From Anaerocolumna sp. (lineage in GTDB: Bacteria; Bacillota; Clostridia; Lachnospirales; Lachnospiraceae), in NCBI GenBank assembly GCA_029256725.1, contig JAQSXJ010000066.1, positions 1-38,686 on the forward strand: a stretch of DNA of 38,686 bases, read 5' to 3'. A program made the translations under genes and the position numbers. Each line of letters starts with the position of its first letter. Position 1 is the first letter of the stretch. This document shows positions 8,552 through 17,427 of this stretch, piece after piece. Below the pieces are notes generated by a model. That model saw only the letters and a program-made list of their open reading frames with translations, searched no databases and had not been told where the DNA came from.

Positions 8552-10831
8552 ATGAAGAGTACAGACAGATTAGTTACGGGGAAGAAAGAAAAAAAAGATT
8601 TTAAAAATTTTTTAAAGTCAGAAAAAAAGAAACAGTTAGCTGAATCTGGAAAAGAGGAGGATCTCAAAGGAGAGGTAGGTAGTACAAAAGCAAAGAAGGG
8701 ATTAAACATTAATAAGAACAATGATAAAAAGCATGCAAAGTTGGCTAAGAAAGTAAAGGACAATGATTTCAAAGCGACTATGGATGCACTTGTCGGTAAA
8801 AGAGGGATTAAGGACAAGCTAAAGGAAACAAGAACCAAAATTATACTTACTGTATTGGTACCGGTAATTTTTATGGCTGTTTATGGTTATGTATCCTATA
8901 TGAAGTCATCGGAAGCTATTACAGAAAGTTATGAATCCAATATTAAACAGACCATAGAAGCGGTCAGCGATTATCTTAATCTTGGTGTTGGTGCCGTACA
9001 GGATAAGGCAGTGGAACTTATTTTAAGTAAGTCCGTAACCAACTATTACATAAGGCTTAATAAAGAAGACACCATCGATGACTACAAGGATCTTAAGACC
9101 CTGCAGTCAGAAGTTATGGTCGTTAACCAGACAAACGTATTTATAGGTAACTCCTTTATGTTTGCGGATGTAGGTAAAGCTATTATTACAAAAGGTTCTG
9201 CACCGAAAGATTTATATGAGGTTTATGCAGAATCCGATGAAGGTAAAGCGATACTTGCAAGTAAGAAAACCAACCAATTTATTGGTAAGCATCTCTTCCT
9301 GGATGAGACCCTGGGACTGGATTCCAATAAATATTCCATGGCAGTAGTTGCTAAAATGCCTTCTGTAGATGGTTTTGTAATCCTTGATATATCAAAGGAC
9401 GAGGTGGTAAAAACACTTAAAAATGTCAGTGATGTTGATGGCAGTATTGTTGGTTTTATTACAGGAGACGGAAATGAAACCAATACTACAGAGACCGGTG
9501 AAGCAGTATTTATTAATTCTGATTTCTATAAGAAAGAAGTTGCTGCAGGCAACCAATCTGGTTTGAATTACGCAACCTATAACGGTGAAGAGTACTTATA
9601 TACCTATAATGATGTTGGTGAAACCGGTGGAGCTGTTTGGGCTTTGATACCTAAGTCTGAAATTGTTAAAAAGGCAGAATCTCTTAAGATGCTTAATATT
9701 GCATTTATTTTTGTATCCAGTATCATAGCAATTGTAATCGGTTATTTCATAGCTATGGGTATCGGTAATACGATAAGAAAACTCATGATGAATATAGCAA
9801 AAGCTGCAAAAGGTGATTTAACGGTTCAATTCGATACGACTAAGAAGGATGAATTTGGTATACTTTCGAAGAGTCTTGCAGACATGACAACCAGCATGAA
9901 ACAACTAATAGGTGAAGCTTACCAGGTGGGGGGCAAGGTAACTCAATCTGCAGAGGTATTATCTCAGACCTCTGATCAGATTCTTACAGCGACCAAAGGA
10001 ATCTCACTTACCATTGATGAAATTGAAGGTGGTGTGGTTCAGCAGGCAGATGATACAGAGAGATGCCTTGGACAGATGGCAAAATTATCGGATCAGATCA
10101 GCCAGGTATACAGTAACACTTATGAAATTGAGAAAACAGCAACGGATACCAAGAGTGTTATTGGTGATGGTATCGTAATCATTGATGAACTTGGTGAAAA
10201 AGCCAAAGCGACCACAGAAGTCACACAGACAGTTATTAAGAGCATTGAAGAACTGGAATATAAGTCCAGAAGCATCAGCAGCTTTGTAGGAATTATCAAT
10301 GAAATAGCTGCCCAGACCAATCTCCTTTCCTTAAATGCTTCCATTGAGGCAGCTCGAGCAGGAGATGCAGGTAAGGGATTTGCGGTTGTTGCTGATGAAA
10401 TCAGAAAATTGGCTGACCAGTCCGTTGACGCTGTGAAACAGATACAGGATATCGTAAACGATATCCAGAATAAAACCCAAGGAACTGTAACCTCCGCTAA
10501 GAAAGCCGGAGAGATCGTTGGTTCCCAGACAGAAGCTTTAAATAAGACAGTAGCTACTTTTGAGAAGATCAACACCTATGTTGGTAGTCTTGTAAGTAAT
10601 CTGGATAACATTTCTATTGGTGTTAAGAGCATTGAATCTGCAAAAGAAGATACACTGGATGCTGTAAGAAGCATATCAGCCGTATCTCAGGAAACAGCGG
10701 CAGCTTCTGAAGAGGTTAGTGCTACTGCCAATGCACAGATTCGCACCGTAGAGAATTTAAGCCAGTCTGCTGCTGAATTAGCGGAAGATGCCAAGAATTT
10801 AGAGAGAGCAATACAGCTGTTTAAAATATAG
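8552..10831 (+). CDS. Methyl-accepting chemotaxis protein with lysine-rich N-terminal tail
   Basis: A 759-aa transmembrane chemoreceptor. TM1 is at about 97-116 ([14 protein letters not shown]), an extracellular sensor of about 260 residues follows (Cache-like by size and position; not proven), then TM2 at about 378-402, a HAMP domain, and the methyl-accepting coiled coil. The conserved signalling tip is near residue 583 ([20 protein letters not shown]). There is no C-terminal CheR-binding pentapeptide. The unusual part is the first 95 residues: a cytoplasmic, strongly lysine-rich tail with K-E-K and K-K-K runs, rare among MCPs, which usually have only a few residues before TM1. The start is ATG 8552 after AGGAGGACGAG. 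It appears to be a single-gene unit. Confidence 0.93.
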   Translation: MKSTDRLVTGKKEKKDFKNFLKSEKKKQLAESGKEEDLKGEVGSTKAKKGLNINKNNDKKHAKLAKKVKDNDFKATMDALVGKRGIKDKLKETRTKIILTVLVPVIFMAVYGYVSYMKSSEAITESYESNIKQTIEAVSDYLNLGVGAVQDKAVELILSKSVTNYYIRLNKEDTIDDYKDLKTLQSEVMVVNQTNVFIGNSFMFADVGKAIITKGSAPKDLYEVYAESDEGKAILASKKTNQFIGKHLFLDETLGLDSNKYSMAVVAKMPSVDGFVILDISKDEVVKTLKNVSDVDGSIVGFITGDGNETNTTETGEAVFINSDFYKKEVAAGNQSGLNYATYNGEEYLYTYNDVGETGGAVWALIPKSEIVKKAESLKMLNIAFIFVSSIIAIVIGYFIAMGIGNTIRKLMMNIAKAAKGDLTVQFDTTKKDEFGILSKSLADMTTSMKQLIGEAYQVGGKVTQSAEVLSQTSDQILTATKGISLTIDEIEGGVVQQADDTERCLGQMAKLSDQISQVYSNTYEIEKTATDTKSVIGDGIVIIDELGEKAKATTEVTQTVIKSIEELEYKSRSISSFVGIINEIAAQTNLLSLNASIEAARAGDAGKGFAVVADEIRKLADQSVDAVKQIQDIVNDIQNKTQGTVTSAKKAGEIVGSQTEALNKTVATFEKINTYVGSLVSNLDNISIGVKSIESAKEDTLDAVRSISAVSQETAAASEEVSATANAQIRTVENLSQSAAELAEDAKNLERAIQLFKI

Positions 10832-10890
10832 TAATTTGGGATATTTCGGTATGAAACTTGTATATAAGGTTACACTTTAATATGTAAATA

Positions 10891-10964
10891 AACAGGGGCT
10901 GTTTATAAGAAAAGACATTTACGAATGAAATTCTAAAATGTTAATTCTTAAACAGTCCCTTGTT
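10891..10964 (+). terminator. Long hairpin after the chemoreceptor gene
   Basis: A 21-base arm beginning AACAGGGGCTGTTTA (10891-10911) pairs with a 20-base arm ending AAACAGTCCCTTGTT (10945-10964), with a small bulge and a 33-base loop. There is no T-tract after it, so it may be a processing or stability hairpin rather than a strict intrinsic terminator. Confidence 0.5.
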
Positions 10965-10990
10965 AAAATCAAGAAAGGGTGTATAATTAT

Positions 10991-11209
10991 ATGAGTAAAG
11001 CACAAGAAAAAAAGGAAATAAAACCCATAGAAGAATTGACTCCAGATGAGAGATTAAAATATGAAATAGCCAGCGAATTAGGACTGATGGACAAAGTAAA
11101 GAATAGTGGATGGAAATCACTCTCTGCCAAAGAAAGCGGTCGAATAGGCGGAATAATGACAAAGAGAAAAAAACAGATGAAGATGGAGGGCGGTAAGAAA
11201 GAACCATGA
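10991..11209 (+). CDS. Alpha/beta-type small acid-soluble spore protein
   Basis: A 72-aa protein from ATG 10991; an in-frame GTG at 10979 is less likely because it sits at the ribosome site AAAGGG. It has both SASP landmarks: the helix with the germination-protease site KYEIASELG, and the second DNA-binding helix SLSAKESGRIGGIMTKRKK, which matches the family's S-R-E-x-G-x-x-G-G-x-x-T-K-R pattern. Such proteins coat spore DNA and are degraded at germination. The C-terminus is more lysine-rich than in major SASPs, so it is probably a minor, divergent paralogue. Its stop overlaps the next start (ATGA), so it is translationally coupled to the lipid kinase. The host should therefore be spore-forming. 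Confidence 0.82.
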   Translation: MSKAQEKKEIKPIEELTPDERLKYEIASELGLMDKVKNSGWKSLSAKESGRIGGIMTKRKKQMKMEGGKKEP

Positions 11210-12105
11210 AAAAGAAGTTATTGTTAATCTATAATCCTATGGCAGGAAAGAGCAAGATAAAAAACTGGCTTTCAAGTATTGTAGAATACTTCGGAAGAGG
11301 TAATTATGAAATTGTTATTTATGCCACCAAGGGAAAAAAAGATGCCAAAAAAATCGTAACAGACTGCCTGAATAGAGATAATTATGAACTGGTAGTCTGT
11401 TCGGGAGGTGATGGTACTCTTAATGAAATAATCAGCGGCGTTATGGAATTTGACAAAAAGCCTGTTATTGGTTATCTGCCATCAGGCACCACCAATGATT
11501 TCGCTTACAATTTAAAACTTCCTAAGAGCCTTCCAAAAGCTGCTGAGGTAGTTCTTAAGGGTGAAATATTTCCCTGTGATATCGGAATCTTTAATGGGGA
11601 GTATTTTACATATACAGCTGCTTTCGGCTTATTTACAGATGCATCATATGAGACTCCTCAGGCAAATAAAAACACCCTCGGCAGAATGGCTTATATTCTG
11701 GAGGGTATTAAAAGACTGCCTAACTGGAAATCTTATAACATGGAGATCCAGTGCGGTGAACGTATAATCAAGGATAATTTTATCTACGGTATGGTAGCGA
11801 ATTCCGTTTCTGTAGGAGGCTTCAAAGGGCTTGCCGGCAAAGATGTACAGCTGGATGACGGCCTTTTTGAAGGTATCTTTATTAAGATGCCTCAAACTGT
11901 TTTAGAATTCCAGGGTGTAATCAATGATCTCTTAAAAGGGAACTTAAACAGTGATCATATTTATTCTTTCCCGGTTAAGGAAATTACTTTAATATGTGAA
12001 GAGAAAGTACCCTGGTCGATCGATGGTGAATTCGGTGGGGAGCATGAAAAAGTTGAAATAAGCAATCTGAACAGGGCCGTTTCTATCATACGAGGCATTG
12101 ACTAG
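11206..12105 (+). CDS. YegS/DgkB-family lipid kinase (diacylglycerol kinase-like)
   Basis: A 299-aa protein with the diacylglycerol-kinase catalytic domain: N-terminal NPMAGK, the nucleotide-binding GGDGTLNE motif (about residues 67-74) and the GTTNDFA signature (about 95-101). The family phosphorylates diacylglycerol or related lipids with ATP at the membrane. The exact substrate cannot be read from the sequence. The start is the ATGA overlap with the spore-protein gene. Co-transcription with a SASP suggests expression in or around sporulation, which is inference. Confidence 0.9.
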   Translation: MKKKLLLIYNPMAGKSKIKNWLSSIVEYFGRGNYEIVIYATKGKKDAKKIVTDCLNRDNYELVVCSGGDGTLNEIISGVMEFDKKPVIGYLPSGTTNDFAYNLKLPKSLPKAAEVVLKGEIFPCDIGIFNGEYFTYTAAFGLFTDASYETPQANKNTLGRMAYILEGIKRLPNWKSYNMEIQCGERIIKDNFIYGMVANSVSVGGFKGLAGKDVQLDDGLFEGIFIKMPQTVLEFQGVINDLLKGNLNSDHIYSFPVKEITLICEEKVPWSIDGEFGGEHEKVEISNLNRAVSIIRGID

Positions 12106-12147
12106 AAGGCACTAATAAGAAATTCATGTCTGCTATCAAGTTGTCTT

Positions 12148-12232
12148 AACGGACTGCTTATTCGAACGGACTGCTTATTCGAACTGAATACTTATTTGAA
12201 CGGACTGCTTATTTGCTCTGATTCCTTATTCA
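12148..12232. repeat. Tandem array of five 17-bp units
   Basis: Consecutive 17-mers start at 12148, 12165, 12182, 12199 and 12216. Units 1 and 2 are identical (AACGGACTGCTTATTCG). Unit 4 differs by one base, and units 3 and 5 are more diverged. The last unit runs over the stop codon of the leftward ROK gene (TAA at 12226-12228). The array fills the space between two convergent genes, where no hairpin terminator is visible. Confidence 0.9.
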
Positions 12233-13389
12233 AAATGCTCTTTTCCACTTAAGTTCAGAGAACGAATACCAAGGAAATTCTTAATAACCACACAAATGCC
12301 TCCCAATAAGATGGAGGAGTCCTGAAGCGCGGATGACTCAATTCTTACGAAACTGTTCATTTTACTATTTAGTGCTTCTTCAATTCGTTTGGTCAACTGG
12401 GGGAAGAAGATAGTGAAAGCACTATTGATTATAATAATATCAGGGTTATAAGCATTAAGAACATTATTGCTTAAGATACCCATAAGTTTTACAAAAAGGT
12501 CCATGATAGCAGCTGCATCAGAGTCTCCCTCCAGATACGCGGCAGAGAGAATATCAAATGAAGCAGTCTCAAGGCCCTTTCTAACCGCATATTCTTTTAA
12601 TAATGCCCGTTCAGAGACATACTGTTCCAGACAGCCGTGATTACCGCAGGGGCATTCTCTTCCGTCTATCTCAATAATGGTATGACCGAATTCACCGGCT
12701 CTGCCGTTATATCCGGTATAAAGTTCATTGTTGATTAACAGACCCAGACCAATTCCGGAATGGACACTGATATTGGCAATGTTGGGATAGTCATGCATAA
12801 AGGTCTTCTCACCAAGTACGGAAAGATTCGCTTCATTTTCTAAATATACAGGAGTATTATAATATTCATTTAATTTTCCGGCCAGGTCATAACCTTTCAG
12901 ATCATAGTAAGGAGTGAATGAAACCTGGTTTTCATGAACTACACCGTGAATACCCAGAGATATTCCAACCATCCCATAAGGGGAGGCTTCTTTGTCTTGT
13001 TTCATGGAATCAATGACATGAATTAAGGCATCTAAAATATCATTTTTCAGTTTTGGGGTTTTTATCTGCTTTAAACGGCAGTTCTCGCCCTGTAAGTCAG
13101 TCATCATAACGGATATCGTATCTACACCCACATCAACACTTACTACATAACCGGATTTTTTCTGGAAACTTAATAATATGGGCTTCCTTCCGAAATCTGT
13201 ATTATCACATCCGATCTCTTCCACCAGGTTGCGGTTGATCAGATCTGCAACAATAGCAGAAATAGTAGCTTTTGTTAAGCCAAGAATCTTTGATATGTTG
13301 GCTCGTGAAATAGGACCTTGATTGATGACAGTCTCAAGGACCAGTGTGCTGTTAATATCTCGTATAAGTTCTTTACTTCCTGTAATCAT
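12226..13389 (-). CDS. xylR: ROK-family transcriptional repressor, XylR type
   Basis: A 387-aa protein from ATG 13389 (MITGSKEL). An in-frame TTG at 13401 would add four residues but lies only two bases from GAGAAAGG, while the ATG lies 14 bases from it; the start is therefore not certain. Residues about 10-65 form a winged helix-turn-helix (SRANISKILGLTKATISAIV). The rest is a ROK sugar-kinase fold with the zinc motif CPCGNHGCLEQ. In Firmicutes such XylR proteins repress xylA and are released by xylose. Its divergence from xylA and the palindromic operator in front of xylA support that role here; xylose binding itself is inference. Confidence 0.88.
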   Translation of the reverse strand: MITGSKELIRDINSTLVLETVINQGPISRANISKILGLTKATISAIVADLINRNLVEEIGCDNTDFGRKPILLSFQKKSGYVVSVDVGVDTISVMMTDLQGENCRLKQIKTPKLKNDILDALIHVIDSMKQDKEASPYGMVGISLGIHGVVHENQVSFTPYYDLKGYDLAGKLNEYYNTPVYLENEANLSVLGEKTFMHDYPNIANISVHSGIGLGLLINNELYTGYNGRAGEFGHTIIEIDGRECPCGNHGCLEQYVSERALLKEYAVRKGLETASFDILSAAYLEGDSDAAAIMDLFVKLMGILSNNVLNAYNPDIIIINSAFTIFFPQLTKRIEEALNSKMNSFVRIESSALQDSSILLGGICVVIKNFLGIRSLNLSGKEHFE

Positions 13390-13563
13390 GTTTATTACCA
13401 ATGCCTTTCTCGCTTTGGGTTAAGCTTTTATTCCTCAATTATTTCTATGGCTATTATAGTATCACACTTTGTCAAGCTTGAAAAGAGCATTGAATGCTTA
13501 AACACTGGTAATTATGCCGTAAAATATGATCAATTTTTTGGCAGCGGATATGACATAATTTAG

Positions 13564-13592
13564 TTGACAAGCAGAATAATAATTGATATGCT
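13564..13592 (+). promoter_or_regulatory. Sigma-A promoter of xylA
   Basis: TTGACA (13564-13569) is separated by 17 bases from TATGCT (13587-13592). The predicted start is near 13599, about 50 bases before the xylA ATG. Confidence 0.8.
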
Positions 13593-13605
13593 AGATGTAG
13601 CAAGA

Positions 13606-13626
13606 TTAGTTTATTGATTAAACAAA
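13606..13626. promoter_or_regulatory. XylR operator
   Basis: TTAGTTTA (13606-13613), a 5-base spacer and TAAACAAA (13619-13626) form an imperfect palindrome very like the TTAGTTTGTTTNNNNNAACAAACTAA operators of Bacillus/Lactobacillus XylR. It begins just after the predicted transcription start, so bound repressor would block initiation or clearance. Further AAAC repeats follow up to 13635. Confidence 0.8.
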
Positions 13627-13649
13627 CAAACAAACCAGGAGGATTAAGT

Positions 13650-14969
13650 ATGGCTTATTTTGAAAAGGTACAGAAAATTGCATATGAAGGACCGGAGAGC
13701 AAGAACCCTCTAGCCTTCAAATATTATAATCCCGAAGAAGTGGTAATGGGAAAAACCATGAAGGAACAGCTGCGTTTTGCCATGTCTTACTGGCATACAT
13801 TTACTTATATGGGTAGTGATCCCTTTGGTTCAGGAACTATGTTCAGACCTTGGGATAACCACGAGTGCTCCATGGAAATTGCAAAAGAAAGAGTTCATGC
13901 AGCATTTGAATTTATGGAGAAAGCTCAGATTCCTTTCTTCTGTTTCCATGACAGAGATATTGCACCGGAAGGAAAAGACCTGGCAGAAACCAATGCAAGA
14001 TTGGATGAAATCGTTGAAGTAATCAAGGAAGAGATGAAGCGTACCGGTATCAAATGCCTTTGGGGGACTACCAATGCTTTCAGCAATCCAAGATTCGTAC
14101 ACGGTGCCGGAACTTCCTGTAATGCCACTGTATTTGCCTATGCAGCAGCACAGATAAAGAAAGCCATTGAAATAACCAAGGATTTAGGCGGAGAGAACTA
14201 TGTATTCTGGGGCGGAAGAGAAGGTTATGAGACGCTTCTTAACACCAATACAGAACTTGAGCTTGACAACATGGCAAGACTTTTAAAACTTGCCTGCGAC
14301 TATGCAGAGCAGATTGGCTTTACCGGACAGTTCTTAATTGAGCCTAAGCCCAAGGAGCCTACCAAACATCAGTATGATACAGATGCAGCAACGGTTATTT
14401 CCTTCTTAAGAAAATACGACCTTCTGGATAAATTTAAATTAAACATTGAAGCAAACCATGCAACTCTTGCAATGCACACCTTCCAGCATGAGCTTAATAT
14501 GTCTCGTATAAATGGCGTATTAGGCAGCGTAGATGCTAATATGGGTGATCCTATGCTTGGCTGGGATACAGACCAGTTCCCTACCAATCTTTATGATACA
14601 ACACTTGCAATGTATGAGATCTTGTTAGCGGGCGGACTTACCAAAGGCGGACTGAATTTCGACTCCAAGGTAAGAAGAGCTTCTTTTGAAGAAGATGATT
14701 TATTTTTAGCTTACATTGCGGGAATGGATGCATTTGCAAAGGGACTTAAGGTAGCTGCTAAGTTATTAGAGGATAAGGTATTCGAAGACTTTAAAGATAA
14801 GCGTTATGCAAGCTATACAGAAGGTCTTGGAAAAGATATCATTGATGGTAAGGCCGACTTTAAATCTCTGGAAGCTTATGCTCTTACTAACGGCATTAGT
14901 CCTAATGTATCCGGCAGACAGGAAATGCTTGAATCCGTATTAAACCAGTATATACTTGAAACCAAGTAA
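13650..14969 (+). CDS. xylA: Xylose isomerase, family II
   Basis: A 439-aa enzyme converting D-xylose to D-xylulose with divalent metals. The start is ATG 13650, eight bases after AGGAGG; the frame is open further upstream, but only across the operator. Conserved blocks are [12 protein letters not shown] (catalytic His/Asp), [29 protein letters not shown] (metal Glu and base Lys) and [17 protein letters not shown] (metal Asp/His region). Length and these blocks match the class II (long) isomerases of Clostridia. It is the first gene of a xylA-xylB unit, separated here by 584 bases that contain a fold-back element. Confidence 0.97.
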   Translation: MAYFEKVQKIAYEGPESKNPLAFKYYNPEEVVMGKTMKEQLRFAMSYWHTFTYMGSDPFGSGTMFRPWDNHECSMEIAKERVHAAFEFMEKAQIPFFCFHDRDIAPEGKDLAETNARLDEIVEVIKEEMKRTGIKCLWGTTNAFSNPRFVHGAGTSCNATVFAYAAAQIKKAIEITKDLGGENYVFWGGREGYETLLNTNTELELDNMARLLKLACDYAEQIGFTGQFLIEPKPKEPTKHQYDTDAATVISFLRKYDLLDKFKLNIEANHATLAMHTFQHELNMSRINGVLGSVDANMGDPMLGWDTDQFPTNLYDTTLAMYEILLAGGLTKGGLNFDSKVRRASFEEDDLFLAYIAGMDAFAKGLKVAAKLLEDKVFEDFKDKRYASYTEGLGKDIIDGKADFKSLEAYALTNGISPNVSGRQEMLESVLNQYILETK

Positions 14970-14979
14970 TTTAGTAATT

Positions 14980-15397
14980 ATTAAAGATAAAGTCATGTAC
15001 TAAATGTAAAGTCATGATACTAAAGATCTAGAGAGTCAAAAGTTCTGTTTTGTTGTCATACGGACGGAAAAATGCACAAAACAGTAAGACTCATGCTTCA
15101 TTCCAAGGGATAAGAAGTCCTAATTCTCTGAATATTTTGTGCTTGACATATAATAAAACAGATAACTCGCTACGCTCAAACAATCTGTTTTATTATATAG
15201 CACAAAAAATTCAGAGAAAAGGACTTCTAATCCCTTTCCATAGGCGCATTCGTTCTTTCTGTTTTTTGCTTTTTTCCTGAAATTGATAAAAGAAAAATTA
15301 ACTTTATCATAATAAATCAACTAGAACTTTTGACTCTCTACTAAAGATAAAGTCATGTACTAAAGATAAAGTCATGTACTAAATATAAAATCATGTA
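14980..15397 (+). repeat. Direct-repeat array (19-20 bp units) interrupted by the fold-back element
   Basis: Units of the form CTAAAGATAAAGTCATGTA occur at about 14980-14999, 15000-15019, 15341-15359, 15360-15378 and 15379-15397. A truncated unit (CTAAAGAT, 15020-15027) abuts the left end of the 312-bp element. Units 15341 and 15360 are identical; the others carry one to three changes. The array follows the xylA stop directly. Confidence 0.88.
15029..15340. mobile_element. 312-bp MITE-like fold-back element
   Basis: Perfect 18-bp terminal inverted repeats TAGAGAGTCAAAAGTTCT (15029-15046) and its complement (15323-15340) bound a non-coding segment. The interior is itself a huge hairpin. An arm at 15105-15163 pairs with 15183-15237 almost throughout, leaving a 19-base loop containing CTCGCTACGCTC. 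A further near-match (GCACAAAACAG against CTGTTTTTTGC) lies outside it. CTAAAGAT stands on both sides (15020-15027 and 15341-15348), consistent with an 8-10 bp target duplication made inside one repeat unit, apart from one extra C at 15028. No transposase is present, so it must have been moved in trans. The short open frames inside are by-products of the symmetry. Confidence 0.82.
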
Positions 15398-15495
15398 CTA
15401 AAAGCTGTAGAAATAGTAAATGGACTAATATATCTTAAAATAAGGATTGCGGTTACTTAAAGTATAAGTTGAATAAAATAAAGTTATCAGTAATC

Positions 15496-15533
15496 AGTTC
15501 CCCTCATTACATATGTGCGTAATGAGGGGAACT
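15496..15533. other. Perfect 15-bp hairpin ahead of xylB
   Basis: AGTTCCCCTCATTAC (15496-15510) and its exact complement (15519-15533) enclose an 8-base loop, 20 bases before the xylB ATG. No T-tract follows, so it is more likely an RNA stabiliser or processing site of the xylA-xylB message, or a protein site, than a terminator. Confidence 0.7.
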
Positions 15534-15553
15534 TGTACAGGAAAGAGGTAGGT

Positions 15554-17001
15554 ATGCTCTATATCGGAGTTGATTTAGGAACATCCTCAGTAAAGCTGTT
15601 ATTGATGGATGAAAAACTATCAGCTTTCCAAAGCCCGGTTGGTCAGAACAGAATCCGGAGGATTGGTTTGCAGGGTTGATGGAAGGCTTGAAAGCATTAA
15701 CAGAAGGTGCAGATAAGAATACAGTAAAAGGCATCAGTTTCAGCGGACAGATGCATGGAATGGTAATTCTTGACGAAGAGGATAGGGTAATACGCCCAGC
15801 CATCCTTTGGAATGACGGACGTACCCAAGCAGAATGCGATTATTTAAATTATGATATCGGAAGAGACAAGATATCCTCCTATACCGGCAACATGGCACTG
15901 ACAGGTTTTACTGCACCCAAACTCTTATGGGTTAAGAAACATGAACCGGAAAATTTCATGAAGATTAAAAAGGTTATGCTGCCCAAGGATTACATAGCTT
16001 ACCGTTTATCCGGTGTACATTCCACTGATGTTTCTGATGCTTCCGGAATGCTTCTGTTAGATGTAAAGGAAAAGTGCTGGTCCAAGGAAATGCTTGATAT
16101 CATCGGTCTCAAAGAAGAACAGATGGCTAAGGTTTATGAAAGCTACGAGGTAACAGGAAATCTAAGTGCAGATATTGCAGAGGAACTAGGGCTGCCTTTG
16201 GATTGCAAGATAATAGCCGGAGGCGGTGATCAGGCAGTTGCAGCTGTTGGTACCGGAACCGTAGGCTCTGGAATGTGCAGTGTATCCCTTGGAACCTCAG
16301 GGGTAGTATTTGTTGCAAGCAAGGATTATTCTGAAATTGACGACAATGCCCTTCATGTATTTGCTCATGCAGACGGCAGATATCATTTCATGGGTGTTAT
16401 GCTTTCTGCTGCTGCTTCTAACAAGTGGTGGATGGATGAAATATTAAAGACAAAGGAATATTCAAAAGAGCAGCAGGAAATAAGCAAGCTTGGGAAGAAT
16501 AATGTATATTTCCTGCCCTATCTGATGGGAGAGAGAACTCCGCATAACAATCCGGATGCCAGAGGTACCTTTATCGGTATGACCATGGATACCACAAGAG
16601 CTGATATGACCCAGGCTGTACTGGAAGGTGTGGCTTTTGCTCTGAGGGATTCCTTTGAAATTATTAAGAATACAGGCCTTAACATAGAGCGTATCCGCAT
16701 TAACGGAGGCGGTGCTAAGAGCCCTCTCTGGTGTAAGATTCTTGCCAATGTACTGAATGTTAAGGTAGATAAGATTAATTCTGAGGAAGGTCCTGCTTTT
16801 GGTGCCGCTATCTTAGCAGCAGTAGGCTGCGGAGAATATCCATCTGTTGTAGAGGCTGCCGGCAAACTGATTCAGGTAACTGAAACTACTGAACCAGAGG
16901 CAGAGGCTGTAAGCCTCTATGATAAGAAATACTCTGTCTTTAAGGACATATATCCTGCTCTTAAGCCGGTGTATGATCAAATGGCAAAAGAACAGAACTA
17001 A
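15554..17001 (+). pseudogene. xylB: Xylulokinase gene, broken near its 5' end
   Basis: Xylulokinase phosphorylates D-xylulose with ATP. ATG 15554, with AAAGAGG upstream, opens the expected N-terminus MLYIGVDLGTSSVKLLL. After MDEK the frame departs and stops at about 15680. The conserved FPKPGWSEQNPEDWF resumes in another frame from TTT 15625 and stays open to the stop at 17001, with MHGMVIL, ILWNDGRT, GGGDQAVAAVGTG and NGGGAKSPLW motifs. Only nine bases separate the two blocks where xylulokinases normally have about 14 codons, so roughly 30-40 bases are missing and the frame is shifted. Translation from TTG 15676 or ATG 15679 would give about 440 residues lacking the phosphate-binding DLGTSSVK strand. 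This is either recent inactivation or a sequence/assembly error. Confidence 0.85.
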
Positions 17002-17022
17002 TAATAAATAGAAAGTTAGCAG

Positions 17023-17051
17023 TTGACATATATATACAGATATGTTAATTT
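17023..17051 (+). promoter_or_regulatory. Promoter of the pheS-pheT T-box transcript
   Basis: TTGACA (17023-17028) is perfect. The -10 is weak (TAATTT at 17046-17051 with a 17-base spacer, or TTAATT with 16). It lies 22 bases past the xylB stop, with no clear terminator between, so read-through from xyl is possible. Confidence 0.5.
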
Positions 17052-17079
17052 AGACTCATTCATAAATAAAGGCTTTGAA

Positions 17080-17370
17080 GGCGCATAGTAGATGCTTAAA
17101 CACTGTCAGAGAGAGGGAGTCACCGGCTGAAAGCTTCCTTAAGTTTAGGTAAGCATTGAAATTTCACGCTGGAGCTTCATGTCTTAAATGCAGTGCAGAG
17201 TAGGATGTGACGTAGATGCACGTTACGCTGTGATGAGTGCCCATAATGTCATTAATACCGGAAGAAGCAGATCATAAGCTTAGGAAAGTGTTGATTCAGA
17301 CTATGGGAAACTGGGTGGTACCGCGGATTATAATCCGTCCCTGTTGTTTTTACAGGGACGGATTTTTTGT
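17080..17370 (+). promoter_or_regulatory. tRNA-Phe T-box leader of pheS-pheT
   Basis: The invariant T-box sequence TGGGTGGTACCGCGG is at 17312-17326 and overlaps the antiterminator. Stem I has AGTA at 17087-17090 and GAA at 17158-17160 (the S-turn pair). Two bases later comes TTC (17163-17165) followed by A, in the position expected for a Phe specifier codon. Uncharged tRNA-Phe would pair with the specifier and stabilise the antiterminator. The identity of the downstream genes agrees with the specifier. The start boundary is approximate. Confidence 0.92.
17332..17368 (+). terminator. T-box intrinsic terminator
   Basis: AATCCGTCCCTG (17332-17343) pairs exactly with CAGGGACGGATT (17353-17364) and ends in six T residues. 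Its 5' arm is shared with the competing antiterminator. Confidence 0.95.
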
Positions 17371-17427
17371 GTTTTCTTCCTTTAAATCTGCCCCTGAATA
17401 TTATGACGATATAAAGGAGGTACTCTT

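Noticed and set aside
15050..15320. Two overlapping open frames on opposite strands (76 and 66 aa) between xylA and xylB
   Set aside because: They lie entirely in the fold-back element; the mirror frames come from its inverted symmetry and have no ribosome sites.
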